DNA of 64,000 bases from NCBI GenBank assembly GCA_947470515.1, contig CANITF010000003.1, positions 1 through 64,000 of the forward strand, written 5' to 3'. The position numbers were made by a program, and so were the translations under genes. The notes beneath the pieces were generated by a model, which had not been told where the DNA came from, did not search any database, and saw only the letters and a list, made by a program, of their open reading frames with translations. Numbering within the stretch: position 1 is the stretch's first letter; each line of letters begins with the position of its first letter. This DNA comes from Flavobacteriales bacterium (GTDB taxonomy: Bacteria > Bacteroidota > Bacteroidia > Flavobacteriales_D > Crocinitomicaceae). Positions 53,257-62,535 of this stretch are shown one piece after another.

Positions 53257-53805
53257 TTATTTCTTTTTAGGGTTGATCATGATAATCATCCGTTTTCCTT
53301 CTAGTTTTGGTAATTGTTCTACTGCACCAATTTCCGCTAATTCTTGCGCAAACTTCAACAATAAAATTTCACCTCTATCCTTGAACACAATTGTACGACC
53401 TCTAAAAAATACATATGCTTTCACTTTACTTCCTTCTTCCAAAAACTTACGTGCGTGAGCTAATTTGAAAAGAAAATCATGTTCATCTGTATTCGGTCCA
53501 AAACGAATCTCCTTCAATACAATTTTACTTTGTTTTGCTTTTAATTCTTTTTGCTTTCTTTTTTGATTGTACAAGAATTTACGGTAATCCATAATCTTAC
53601 ACACTGGAGGAACTGCGTTTGGAGAGATTTCAACCAAATCCATATCTTGCTCTTCCGCTAATTGAATAGCTTCAGCAGTAGAAATAACTTGTGGTTCTCC
53701 TCCTTCAGTTACCAAACGAATCTCACGAGATAAAATTTTCTCATTGATTCTGTGTTGGTCTACTTCCTCTCTTTTAATAAAAGGTTTTCTTGTGTTTTTT
53801 CTCAT
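53257..53805 (-). CDS. infC: Translation initiation factor IF-3
   Basis: IF-3 keeps ribosomal subunits apart and checks start-codon and initiator tRNA choice. The 182 residues have the N-domain ([19 protein letters not shown] near 18, [19 protein letters not shown] near 56), a linker ([15 protein letters not shown]) and the C-domain ([24 protein letters not shown]). It starts with ATG, whereas E. coli infC uses the rare AUU that allows self-repression. It follows thrS by eight bases. Confidence 0.97.
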   Translation of the reverse strand: MRKNTRKPFIKREEVDQHRINEKILSREIRLVTEGGEPQVISTAEAIQLAEEQDMDLVEISPNAVPPVCKIMDYRKFLYNQKRKQKELKAKQSKIVLKEIRFGPNTDEHDFLFKLAHARKFLEEGSKVKAYVFFRGRTIVFKDRGEILLLKFAQELAEIGAVEQLPKLEGKRMIIMINPKKK

Positions 53806-53813
53806 TTAATTAA

Positions 53814-55754
53814 TTAAACTTTAGATGATAACTCATCTTCAATCGTTTTTTGTACTAATTCGGCAAACTTTTCAACGCTCATCGAACCTTTATCTGCTTC
53901 ACCACGTTGACGAACAGAAACTTCATTGTTTTCAGCTTCTTTCTCACCAACAATCAGCATGAAAGGTGTTTTATTCAATTCTGCGTCCCGTATTTTTTTA
54001 CCTATCTTTTCGTTTCGGTCGTCCACGAATCCGCGAATATCGTAATTATTTAGCAATTCTGAAAGTTTTTCTGCATACTCATTGTATTTATCAGAAATTG
54101 GTAAGATTGCATATTGCTCTGTTGCTAACCATAATGGGAAATCTCCAGCGCAATGTTCTAATAAAACTGCGATGAAACGCTCCATAGATCCAAAAGGAGC
54201 ACGGTGAATCATAACTGGTCTGTGCTTTTGATTGTCTGCACCTGTAAATTCTAATTCAAATCTTTCTGGTAAGTTGTAATCTACTTGAATTGTACCTAAC
54301 TGCCATGAACGACCTAAGGCGTCTTCAACCATAAAATCAAGCTTTGGGCCATAGAACGCTGCTTCACCATATTCGATAAATGTGCTTAATCCTTTTTCTG
54401 CTGCAGCTTCAATGATTGCATTTTCTGCTTTCTCCCAATTTTCATCACTACCGATATATTTTTCAGGAGAGTTTTTGTCTCTTAATGAAATTTGAGCTTT
54501 GAAATTCTCAAACGATAATGTTTTGAAAATATAAAGAACTAAATCAATTACTTTCTTGAATTCATCTTTTACCTGCTCTTGCATGCAGAAAATGTGTGCA
54601 TCGTCTTGTGTAAAACCACGAACTCTGGTCAATCCATGTAATTCACCTGATTGCTCATAACGATAAACAGTGCCAAATTCAGCAAAACGAACAGGAAGAT
54701 CTTTATACGAACGAGGTTTTGATTTAAATATCTCACAGTGATGCGGGCAATTCATTGGTTTCAACAAAAACTCCTCATTTTCATCTGGAGTTTTAATTGG
54801 TTGAAATGAGTCTGCACCATATTTCGCAAAATGTCCAGACGTTACATACAATTCCTTACTTCCAATATGAGGAGTAATTACTTGGTCATAACCAGCTTTA
54901 CGTTGTGCTTTTTTAAGAAAGTTTTCTAAACGTTCACGCAATGCAGCTCCTTTAGGCAGCCACAATGGTAAACCTTGCCCAACTTTTTGAGAGAAAGTAA
55001 ATAACTCTAATTCTTTTCCTAATTTTCTATGATCGCGGCGTTTTGCTTCTTCAACTTTTTCTAAATATTCTGTAAGTTCAGCTTGTTTAGGGAAAGTAAT
55101 TCCATAAATACGTGTTAATTGTTTGTTCTTTTCGTCACCTCTCCAATAAGCACCAGCGATAGATGTTAATTTAACAGCTTTAAAACCACCAGTATCTGGA
55201 ATATGTGGTCCACGACATAAATCTGTGAAATTTCCTTGAGTATAAAAAGTCAACGTTCCATCTTCTAAACCGTCAATTAATTCAAGTTTATACGGATCTT
55301 GTTTTTCGGTGAAATAAGAAATCGCATCAGCTTTAGAAATCTCTTTGCGAACAAAGACATTTTTCTCTTTCGCAATTTCCTTCATTTTATTTTCAATCTT
55401 CTCTAAGTCCTTTTCAGAAATGGAGTATTCCATGAAATCTATATCGTAATAGAATCCATTTGTGATTGGAGGTCCAATGGCTAATTTAACGCCAGGATAG
55501 AAAAACTCAACCGCTTCTGCTAAAATGTGAGCAGAAGAATGCCACATAGTCGATTTACCTTCAGCATCATTCCAGGTCAATAATTGTAAGGTGCAATCCC
55601 CATTAAGCGGGCGGTTAGCGTCAATAACTTGGCCATCAACTTTGGCAGCAAGTACATTTCTAGCAAGACCTTCTGAAATACTTTTGGCAACATCAAGTGC
55701 GCTAATACCGTTTTCAAATTGCTTTACTGATCCATCTGGAAGAGTTACATTCAT
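53814..55754 (-). CDS. thrS: Threonyl-tRNA synthetase
   Basis: ThrRS charges tRNA-Thr and edits Ser. The 646 residues include the TGS domain ([20 protein letters not shown]), the editing domain with [16 protein letters not shown] near 75 and the [11 protein letters not shown] segment near 180, the class II core with zinc ligands in [12 protein letters not shown] near 335, motif 2 [19 protein letters not shown] near 360, motif 3 [19 protein letters not shown], and the anticodon domain. The start is the ATG at 55754; an upstream TTG (55781) lies inside the -7 box and is rejected. Confidence 0.97.
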   Translation of the reverse strand: MNVTLPDGSVKQFENGISALDVAKSISEGLARNVLAAKVDGQVIDANRPLNGDCTLQLLTWNDAEGKSTMWHSSAHILAEAVEFFYPGVKLAIGPPITNGFYYDIDFMEYSISEKDLEKIENKMKEIAKEKNVFVRKEISKADAISYFTEKQDPYKLELIDGLEDGTLTFYTQGNFTDLCRGPHIPDTGGFKAVKLTSIAGAYWRGDEKNKQLTRIYGITFPKQAELTEYLEKVEEAKRRDHRKLGKELELFTFSQKVGQGLPLWLPKGAALRERLENFLKKAQRKAGYDQVITPHIGSKELYVTSGHFAKYGADSFQPIKTPDENEEFLLKPMNCPHHCEIFKSKPRSYKDLPVRFAEFGTVYRYEQSGELHGLTRVRGFTQDDAHIFCMQEQVKDEFKKVIDLVLYIFKTLSFENFKAQISLRDKNSPEKYIGSDENWEKAENAIIEAAAEKGLSTFIEYGEAAFYGPKLDFMVEDALGRSWQLGTIQVDYNLPERFELEFTGADNQKHRPVMIHRAPFGSMERFIAVLLEHCAGDFPLWLATEQYAILPISDKYNEYAEKLSELLNNYDIRGFVDDRNEKIGKKIRDAELNKTPFMLIVGEKEAENNEVSVRQRGEADKGSMSVEKFAELVQKTIEDELSSKV

Positions 55755-55778
55755 GATTCTATTGTAAAAATTTGCAAA

Positions 55779-55786
55779 CAAAGATA
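55779..55786 (-). promoter_or_regulatory. thrS operon -7 box
   Basis: On the minus strand the bases read TATCTTTG, an exact TAnnTTTG match, 24 bases before the thrS ATG. It covers the alternative TTG start codon, which fixes the true start downstream. Confidence 0.5.
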
Positions 55787-55901
55787 GTTATTCGATTGAA
55801 TTTATTGCTTCGTTTTGTTGATAAACAAGGCTATTTGAAATGTATTTTTTTCTATCAAAAAAAAGCGTTCATTTGTAACGCCTAAAAATCAAATATCTAC
55901 A

Positions 55902-57869
55902 ATGTCGTTTCAATTTTTCAAACAGCCATTTTTGTTGCTAACAATTTGCCTATGTTCCGGTATTTTACTTGGTTTTGAATTGGTTGAATGGCAAGAACTA
56001 TTTTCAATCGGAACTGTATTTATTCTTTTCACGTCACTAGTATGTTATTGGATGAAATGGTTGAATAATGGAATCGTATTGAGTTTGTCTAGTTTATTAT
56101 TTGTGTTAATTGGAGCACTTTTGATTCAGAGTAGAGGAGGAGCTTGGGAAAAGAAACACATGGATTCATTCTATCAGAAAGGGGATTTGTTGTTGGTGAA
56201 AATGAGAGAAGTTGGACATTCTGATAGGGAGTGGAAAAAAATGACAGGTGATATTCAGTCTGTTTATGGGGACAATTCAAATTATGATGTAAAAGTGCCG
56301 GTTGTATTGTTTGTGAAATCAGGAAATTATGGATGTGAGACAGGAGATATAATTCTCATTTCCTCAGAACTTAATAAAATAAAAAACAATGGTAATCCAG
56401 GTGAATTTGATGCTGAAAATTATTGGAGTAAGAAAGGATTTAATCACATGGTATTCGTTGGGGAAGACGAATATAAAATCATTCAACATGAAGAATTGCC
56501 ATGGTATAGTCAACAAACAACTAATTTAAGGAATTATCTAAAAGCTTCTTTAGAGGAAAACTTGAAAGGCAAAGAATTGGCAATTGCGCTCGCTTTAATA
56601 TTGGGGGATAAATCTCTTTTAGATTCAGAGATAACAACAAGTTTTACGAATACTGGAGCAATGCATGTTCTCGCAGTCTCAGGATTGCATATTGGGATAA
56701 TTATGCAAATTCTAATGGTTGTTTTTAGTCAGTTTTCAAAAGTATTGAGTAGGAAAAAAGCAGTTATTATTGTTGTCATTATCATGTGGATTTATGCTGT
56801 TGTCACTGGATTGTCGCCTTCAGTTTTAAGGGCAGTTTTTATGTTTTCAGTTTTAGCACTTTCACAATTAACAGGAAAAAATCATAATTCGATAAATTCT
56901 TTGTTTTTTACTGCATTTGTATTAATGTTATTTGATCCTTATACACTTTATGATATTGGCTTCCAATTATCATTTTTAGCAATGCTTGGAATCTTTTTAT
57001 TGTATAAACCGATTGAACAATTGATTTATTTGAAGAATAAGTGGTTGATGAAAATTTGGCAGGGAACAGCCATTGGTTTTGCAGCGCAATTGATGACGAC
57101 TCCATTATCGTTGTATTATTTCCATCAGTTTCCAAATTACTTTGTATTAACCAATATTGGATTAATGGCTTCATCAGGTCTTATTTTGGGATTTGGTATC
57201 GTTTTGTTTACAATAAGTTGGTGGACTTCCATTGCTCGCTTTGCCGGGATGATTTTGACCTTTATCATTTTTGTTTCTTTAGCTTTTATTGAATGGGTGG
57301 AAGATTTACCTGGAGCAGTAGCATATGGATTTGAAGTTTCACTTATTGTCGTATTTGCTTTAGGGATGTTGATTTTATTTCTATTCTTATGGGCTCAAAA
57401 AAGAAGCCATGTAATTCTTGCTTTTACGAGTGGATTATTTCTTCTAATTTCAATAGTCGTTCAACGCTATCAAAATATGAATGTGAATGAAGTTTGTGTG
57501 TTTAATACACGACAAGTTATAATTACTGTTCGTAAGGACAATCAATTATTTTGCTTTTACAAAGCCAAACCTGACGAGGAAGAAAAAGTGAAATTTGCTG
57601 TTCAAGGGTATTTGAAATTGCATCCTTCCGAAATTCATTATTATTCATTGAACAAGAAAAATTGGAAATTAACTTCATCCAAAACCTCAATTTCAGTTCG
57701 AAAAGAAAAAGGCAGTATTGAAATGGATATAAATGGGAGAAAATATTCTGTTTTACTTTCAGATTATTCAGATGTGATAAATCTGAACTCAATTAAAATT
57801 GGAATGCCATGGATGGAAGCAGCTGTTGATCATTCCTTGAAAAATGGTGCTTATATTCAATCGATTTAG
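55902..57869 (+). CDS. comEC: ComEC/Rec2-type DNA uptake channel, no metallo-beta-lactamase domain
   Basis: The 655-residue inner-membrane protein fits ComEC, the channel for single-stranded DNA in natural transformation. An N-terminal OB/DUF4131 region (about 60-190, with NGNPGEFDAENYW near 165) is followed by the competence domain with about ten helices (AIALALILGDKSLLDSEITT near 225, HVLAVSGLHIGIIMQIL near 258, TGLSPSVLRAVFMFS near 303). The C-terminal 170 residues show no HxHxDH motif, so the metallo-beta-lactamase nuclease domain of Bacillus-type ComEC is missing. Whether the cell is competent cannot be told from this gene alone. Confidence 0.9.
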   Translation: MSFQFFKQPFLLLTICLCSGILLGFELVEWQELFSIGTVFILFTSLVCYWMKWLNNGIVLSLSSLLFVLIGALLIQSRGGAWEKKHMDSFYQKGDLLLVKMREVGHSDREWKKMTGDIQSVYGDNSNYDVKVPVVLFVKSGNYGCETGDIILISSELNKIKNNGNPGEFDAENYWSKKGFNHMVFVGEDEYKIIQHEELPWYSQQTTNLRNYLKASLEENLKGKELAIALALILGDKSLLDSEITTSFTNTGAMHVLAVSGLHIGIIMQILMVVFSQFSKVLSRKKAVIIVVIIMWIYAVVTGLSPSVLRAVFMFSVLALSQLTGKNHNSINSLFFTAFVLMLFDPYTLYDIGFQLSFLAMLGIFLLYKPIEQLIYLKNKWLMKIWQGTAIGFAAQLMTTPLSLYYFHQFPNYFVLTNIGLMASSGLILGFGIVLFTISWWTSIARFAGMILTFIIFVSLAFIEWVEDLPGAVAYGFEVSLIVVFALGMLILFLFLWAQKRSHVILAFTSGLFLLISIVVQRYQNMNVNEVCVFNTRQVIITVRKDNQLFCFYKAKPDEEEKVKFAVQGYLKLHPSEIHYYSLNKKNWKLTSSKTSISVRKEKGSIEMDINGRKYSVLLSDYSDVINLNSIKIGMPWMEAAVDHSLKNGAYIQSI

Positions 57870-58193
57870 CCCGGTTTCACTAACCATCTTAAATATCCTT
57901 ATAATTTCTCAGTTTTTTATAAAGGTGCGATAATATCGAGTACATAAATAGTGCAAAATTGCAACTTCGCTATATTACGTAGAAAGTCCATTTTTATTAA
58001 GATACAGAGGGACAAGTGAAAAAATTATTCATAATAAGCGCAAATAGATCTATTTATTTCAGGCAAATATATTGAAACAAGTTTTTTGTAAAAACGAACA
58101 GTTATTTTGCACTATATACTTCATTAAAATGAAATATTATTTTAATCTGAATGAAATATACCCTATAACAAAAAATGAAGTTTAGTTTTCGAA

Positions 58194-58240
58194 TTCGCGA
58201 ATTGCCTTCGGCTCTGCTGCGCGGTCGCAATATATCGAAC
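58194..58240 (-). repeat. 47-bp dispersed repeat, copy 2 (inverted)
   Basis: The reverse complement (starting GTTCGATATATTGCGACCGC) equals copy 1 at 38774-38820 except for one base, C to T, in the seventh position. It is GC-rich in an AT-rich spacer and abuts a pair of 11-base inverted arms at its right edge. See copy 1 for possible natures. Confidence 0.85.
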
Positions 58241-58400
58241 ATGAATTTAATTAAGTTCGTTAATTCATGTTCATATTATTGAATATTTAAACATCTAAAT
58301 ATTGTGTAGAGGTATTGATTTTATTACTATTTGGTCGTATATTCCAAAAAAAAGCACCAAAGTGATTCCTTGATATTTCAAATTCAAAAATTTAGCTCAA

Positions 58401-58436
58401 AAAAAAATCCATTCATCTGTGATAAATGGATTTTTT
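58401..58436. terminator. dnaN/comEC bidirectional terminator
   Basis: AAATCCATT (58405-58413) and AATGGATTT (58425-58433) form a 9-base stem flanked by A and T runs on both sides. It lies 18 bases beyond the dnaN stop. Confidence 0.85.
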
Positions 58437-58453
58437 AAAAATAAATATTTTTT

Positions 58454-59572
58454 TTATCTGTTCAACATAACTGGCATAACCAACATCAGAACATCTTCAT
58501 CTTTATTATCATTGACAGCCGGCATTAATAAACCAGCTCTTGAAGGTTCGCTCATTTCTAGGCGAACTTCTGTTGTATCTAGGTTGTTCAACATTTCCAT
58601 CAAGAAACGAGAATTGAAACCAATTTCCATGTCATCACCATCGTAATTACATGTCAATCGCTCATTTGCTTCGTTATTGAAATCTAAATCTTCAGCCGAA
58701 AGTGATAATTCAGATCCTGCTAATTTCAATTTAATTTGGTGTGTTGTTTTATTTGCAAAAATTGAAACACGTTTGATAGAACTCAAGAATTGAGCACGGT
58801 CAATTGTTAAAACATTCGGATTCTCTTTTGGAATAACCGCCTCATAATTTGGATATTTCCCATCAATCAAACGACATACTAAAACGATATCCTTAAAAGA
58901 GAAAATCGCATTAGACTCATTATATTCCAATTCAACATCTTCATCACCATGCAAATTTGATTTCAATAAATTCAATGGTTTTTTTGGAAGAATAAAAGAT
59001 GAACTTCCTGTTGCTTTAGAATCAGTTCTTCTATAACGAACCAATTTATGTGCATCAGTTGCAACGAAAGTTATGTCTTGTGGACTAAACTGACAAAAAA
59101 CACCACTCATTACCGGACGTAAATCATCATTTCCAGTAGCAAATAATGTTTTGTTGATTGCCTTTGAAATTAATTCACCTGCAACATTTATTTTACTGCT
59201 TTTTTCAATTGTTGGAACTCTAGGGAAATCATCCCCATTATAACCAACCATCTTAGATTTACCGTTGTCGTATGCAATCTCAACTGAATAGTTTGTTTTG
59301 TCTACCAAAAAAGTACACGGTTGATCCGGTAAATTTTTTAAAACATCCAAAAGCAATTTTGCTGGAATAGCAATTTTTCCTTCCTCATTTGCTTCAACAG
59401 GAAAAGAAGTTCTCATTGTTGTTTCTAAGTCAGATGCTGACACAGTTAGTTGATTACCAATAATTTCAAATAGAAAATTATCTAAAATTGGTAAAGAGTT
59501 ACTTGTACTTAAAACACCAGAAATGTTCTGTAAATGCTTCAGTAAAGTGGTACTTGAAATAATAAAATTCAT
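58454..59572 (-). CDS. dnaN: DNA polymerase III beta sliding clamp
   Basis: The beta clamp tethers polymerase III to DNA. The 372 residues give the three repeated clamp domains, starting MNFIISSTTLLKHLQNISGVLST. They include the inter-domain motifs RYRRTDSKA near 180 and MEIGFNSRFLMEMLNNL near 320, and end MLVMPVMLNR, corresponding to the usual MPMRL close of the family. No dnaA, recF or gyrB is adjacent, so this is not recognisably the replication-origin region. Confidence 0.97.
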   Translation of the reverse strand: MNFIISSTTLLKHLQNISGVLSTSNSLPILDNFLFEIIGNQLTVSASDLETTMRTSFPVEANEEGKIAIPAKLLLDVLKNLPDQPCTFLVDKTNYSVEIAYDNGKSKMVGYNGDDFPRVPTIEKSSKINVAGELISKAINKTLFATGNDDLRPVMSGVFCQFSPQDITFVATDAHKLVRYRRTDSKATGSSSFILPKKPLNLLKSNLHGDEDVELEYNESNAIFSFKDIVLVCRLIDGKYPNYEAVIPKENPNVLTIDRAQFLSSIKRVSIFANKTTHQIKLKLAGSELSLSAEDLDFNNEANERLTCNYDGDDMEIGFNSRFLMEMLNNLDTTEVRLEMSEPSRAGLLMPAVNDNKDEDVLMLVMPVMLNR

Positions 59573-59589
59573 TGCAAAATAATTTGTAT

Positions 59590-59597
59590 CAAAGCTA
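59590..59597 (-). promoter_or_regulatory. Probable dnaN -7 box
   Basis: The minus strand reads TAGCTTTG, an exact TAnnTTTG match, 17 bases before the dnaN ATG. Confidence 0.45.
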
Positions 59598-59707
59598 TTA
59601 AAGCCTTCTTATAAATTTACACGTTAAACAGTCTTTTTTTTATTTTTTTATTAACAATTCAAAGGATTAATAGCAATATTATAATTAACCCAAAATGATT
59701 AGATAAC

Positions 59708-60742
59708 TTACTTCTTCTTACCCATACTGCCAAGATCCATAGGGAAATAAATATGACCTAAAAGCAAAGGGTTGAAAACAAAAAATTGACATTTCACAAC
59801 TTGACCGCTTTGTAACTCACACCAAAATTTGTTTTGATCAATGTCCACTAAATCACCAAATTCAGTGGTCTCCTCAAAATTAGATTTAATTGGAAACAAG
59901 CGTAATTTCGTTACTTTCCCTGAAGTCTCTTTTAAGGAAATTGTTGAAAAAGGAGTTGTTCTTTTCAAACTATCAATTTGTTTTTCAGATAGTTCGTAGT
60001 TTGCGATGTCAAAATGAATTTTCTTGTAATTCTGCAGGTACAGGTAGATTTTTTTAGGATCAACATTGTTTAATTTTCTATCTTGTTGAAAAACGGCCAT
60101 TGTATTTCCCTTTTTCGTAACGGTAAAACTGCGAATTGGCTCCTGAAAATATTTCACCTCCACTTTAGAGATTCTTTCTAATGGAACAGTAAAAATATTG
60201 GTACACATCCATTTTCTTTTATCTGCAAAAAACCGTGGCTCAATGATTCCCGATTCTCCTTTTACTTTCATCATAACAGGGATATCACTTTTACCTCCTT
60301 CTTTGGAATCCAGCAGCATTATTTGACCATAATGGTCTTGAGCTGAAGGTCCGATATACCACGTTTTTAGCCATTCACCATTTTGAAAAATCTCCACTTT
60401 TGTATGTTGTGATGACATTAATTTGGTGAATTGTGCATGAGAATTATCTGACAAATAACCTTTGAATTCAATGTTTTTAAAAGTTTCAAGTATGAAATTT
60501 ACGTTTGTTTGGGCAATACAACCACCTTCTATGTCTGTCCATGTTTTGCCATCACGAATAATTTCAATAGAGTTTGAAAAAGCATCTGTAATGATGATTT
60601 TATCTACTGTTAGCGTATCTTCAATGCTAAATTCAATTAATTCTTTATCAGATTTGCCTTCATTCTTCATGAGTCCAAATGTATACCAAGCAAGAAATCC
60701 GATTAGTCCTAAAGCTAAAATAAGAATGATTATTTTTTTCAT
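59708..60742 (-). CDS. DUF4340 protein of the gldFG operon
   Basis: The 344-residue product has one N-terminal transmembrane anchor (IIILILALGLIGFLAWYTFGL) and DUF4340-like beta-rich repeats outside the cytosol, with DKIIITDAFSNSIEIIRDGK near 47 and FADKRKWMCTNIFTVPLERISKVEV near 172. The role is not established. DUF4340 proteins commonly accompany GldG-like ABC components, and this one lies five bases after gldG, so it probably belongs to the same envelope complex. Confidence 0.82.
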   Translation of the reverse strand: MKKIIILILALGLIGFLAWYTFGLMKNEGKSDKELIEFSIEDTLTVDKIIITDAFSNSIEIIRDGKTWTDIEGGCIAQTNVNFILETFKNIEFKGYLSDNSHAQFTKLMSSQHTKVEIFQNGEWLKTWYIGPSAQDHYGQIMLLDSKEGGKSDIPVMMKVKGESGIIEPRFFADKRKWMCTNIFTVPLERISKVEVKYFQEPIRSFTVTKKGNTMAVFQQDRKLNNVDPKKIYLYLQNYKKIHFDIANYELSEKQIDSLKRTTPFSTISLKETSGKVTKLRLFPIKSNFEETTEFGDLVDIDQNKFWCELQSGQVVKCQFFVFNPLLLGHIYFPMDLGSMGKKK

Positions 60743-60747
60743 GATTT

Positions 60748-62532
60748 TTATTTTTTAGCGTATTTGCGTTTTCTAATATAACCCATGATAAGTGCAAAAA
60801 GAAGTACAATTGCAACTGGCAGAAGCAAGTTCATTATTTTATAGAAACGAGCATCAGCTTTAATTTTTTCTTTATCAATTGCATGAATGTCAATTTGTCT
60901 ACTACGAATATCTAACACAGAATTATCACCTAACATATAATCAACCGTATTTTGAAAAAACTCTTGGTTTCCGAAATAAATTGGAACGCCAATTTGAGCT
61001 AATTCTGGATCCATGCGCAAATCATTTGCTTCGGTCGGAATAATCTTCCACTTTATACCATCTTTAGATTGCACTGAATCATATGAATTCGCAATGAATC
61101 GACCATTGCCTATTAACAAAACTTTTCCTTCTTTACTACTTTTTTCCAAGTAATGTATTGAAGGATTGTTAATGAACTCTTCAACTATTCTGTTCTTATA
61201 ATGCGATTCAAATCTTCCTTCTGTTAATCCCGCTAAACAACGCTTGTTTAAATCTGAAGATGGATTTGCTATTAACTCTGGATTTTTCCCATAATTCAAA
61301 GGCATTGCTAAACTAACAAGTGGCGCTAATCCGGTAACATTTGAATTTGTAGAAGAAGTTAAAATCGGTGTCATTTTGTTGTTACTGTTTCCAACAAATT
61401 GCACTTCGTTGGCATATTTCAATGAAACTGGTTCTAAATTTCTGGAAATTGGATGTTTTGTTGGTGTTGCTAAAACATGGAAGAACCAAGGAATCAATGA
61501 TTGTTTCGCAAAAGGAACTACTTTAGGGGCACATCGGGCATCCACGACATAGTTTGCTGTTAAACTCAAACCATAATCGAATAACATGCCTTCAAGCCCA
61601 GTTTCATTGCGAGTAGTATGGGTTGAACCATTTGCATTCAAAGTATCTTCGTTCAATGCTAATGCATCCAGAAAACACATTAACCTTCCTCCCCGCATTA
61701 CAAATTGATCTATAATGTATAATTCTTTGTCATTGAACTTTTGTGTTGGATGAGCAATCACCAATCCATCGATATTGTCTAAAGCAGCGAGTGAATCATT
61801 TATCAATACATCTGCAATAGCGAAATAAGGAGCGATTAATGAGCGTGCTCGCTGAGTTTGTGCAAAAGTCAATTCTCCATGTCCTTGTAGAAAGCCAATT
61901 CGAGGTTTGTTTTCTTGTGTTGCACGACGCAATGAACTTATCAATATATACTCTAAATTATTGATAGAGTTTTGAATCATATCTGTTAAACCATCTAAAC
62001 TATATGGTTTACCTGGAGGCGTGCCTGGTAGAAATTGAATTGTTTGAACAGTTGATCCGCCATAGTCAATTACTGCTCCTGGCCAAACTAACATTTGACT
62101 TTGAGAGCCATCTTTCATGTAAACAATATCCATCGGGATAATGCCTTTTCCTTTGCCATAAATTGATTCAAATAATAATTGTTGATCTCCTTCTGAACCG
62201 ACATTTGGATTGATAAAAGTATATTCTATTCTATCTCCAGCATATTGTTTGAATTCTTTTAGTTTATCCTCAATAGCATTTTTAAAATGCTTTAATTCAG
62301 CAGGTAAAACACCGTCTAAATAGATTTTTAAACTCAAACGGTTTTTGAAATTGTCTTTGTTTTCTAAAAATGCAATCGTTCCTTCTGAAAGTGAAAACCG
62401 TTTGTCTTCAGTCATGTCGACGCGTTTATATAAAAACGAACTGATGATGTTAATTAAAATTATTCCTACCGCAACAATTGCAAGGAAGGACCAATTGAAA
62501 ATGCCTTTCGTGAATTTTTTCTTTGTTGCCAT
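60748..62532 (-). CDS. gldG: Gliding motility ABC transporter component GldG
   Basis: GldG is an accessory subunit of the GldAFG ABC system needed for gliding in Flavobacterium. The 594 residues have an N-terminal helix (IFNWSFLAIVAVGIILINIIS), a large periplasmic part (FKNRLSLKIYLDGVLPAELK near 60, KPRIGFLQGHGELTFAQ near 205, MRGGRLMCFLDALA near 280) and a C-terminal helix (LLPVAIVLLFALIMGYIRKRK). It lies three bases after gldF. The ATPase GldA is not in the window, as also in Flavobacterium johnsoniae, where gldA is separate. Confidence 0.9.
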   Translation of the reverse strand: MATKKKFTKGIFNWSFLAIVAVGIILINIISSFLYKRVDMTEDKRFSLSEGTIAFLENKDNFKNRLSLKIYLDGVLPAELKHFKNAIEDKLKEFKQYAGDRIEYTFINPNVGSEGDQQLLFESIYGKGKGIIPMDIVYMKDGSQSQMLVWPGAVIDYGGSTVQTIQFLPGTPPGKPYSLDGLTDMIQNSINNLEYILISSLRRATQENKPRIGFLQGHGELTFAQTQRARSLIAPYFAIADVLINDSLAALDNIDGLVIAHPTQKFNDKELYIIDQFVMRGGRLMCFLDALALNEDTLNANGSTHTTRNETGLEGMLFDYGLSLTANYVVDARCAPKVVPFAKQSLIPWFFHVLATPTKHPISRNLEPVSLKYANEVQFVGNSNNKMTPILTSSTNSNVTGLAPLVSLAMPLNYGKNPELIANPSSDLNKRCLAGLTEGRFESHYKNRIVEEFINNPSIHYLEKSSKEGKVLLIGNGRFIANSYDSVQSKDGIKWKIIPTEANDLRMDPELAQIGVPIYFGNQEFFQNTVDYMLGDNSVLDIRSRQIDIHAIDKEKIKADARFYKIMNLLLPVAIVLLFALIMGYIRKRKYAKK

Positions 62533-62535
62533 GAC

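Larger units (their letters stand above)
57870..58453. other. 584-base intergenic region between convergent comEC and dnaN
   Basis: This is the longest gene-free stretch here and needs no promoter. It contains an inverted 16-base motif GCTATATTACGTAGAA (57969-57984), 12-base inverted arms ATAGTGCAAAAT (57948-57959) and ATTTTGCACTAT (58104-58115), the 47-bp repeat (58194-58240), inverted arms GAACATGAATT (58237-58247) and AATTCATGTTC (58262-58272) next to it, and a terminator (58401-58436). No credible open reading frame was found. Confidence 0.65.

Noticed and set aside
55755-55781. TTG start nine codons before the thrS ATG
   Set aside because: It lies in the TATCTTTG promoter box; the TGS domain begins at the ATG.
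58454-59572. Replication origin next to dnaN
   Set aside because: No dnaA, recF or gyrB adjoins, and no cluster of DnaA boxes was seen in the flanking spacers.
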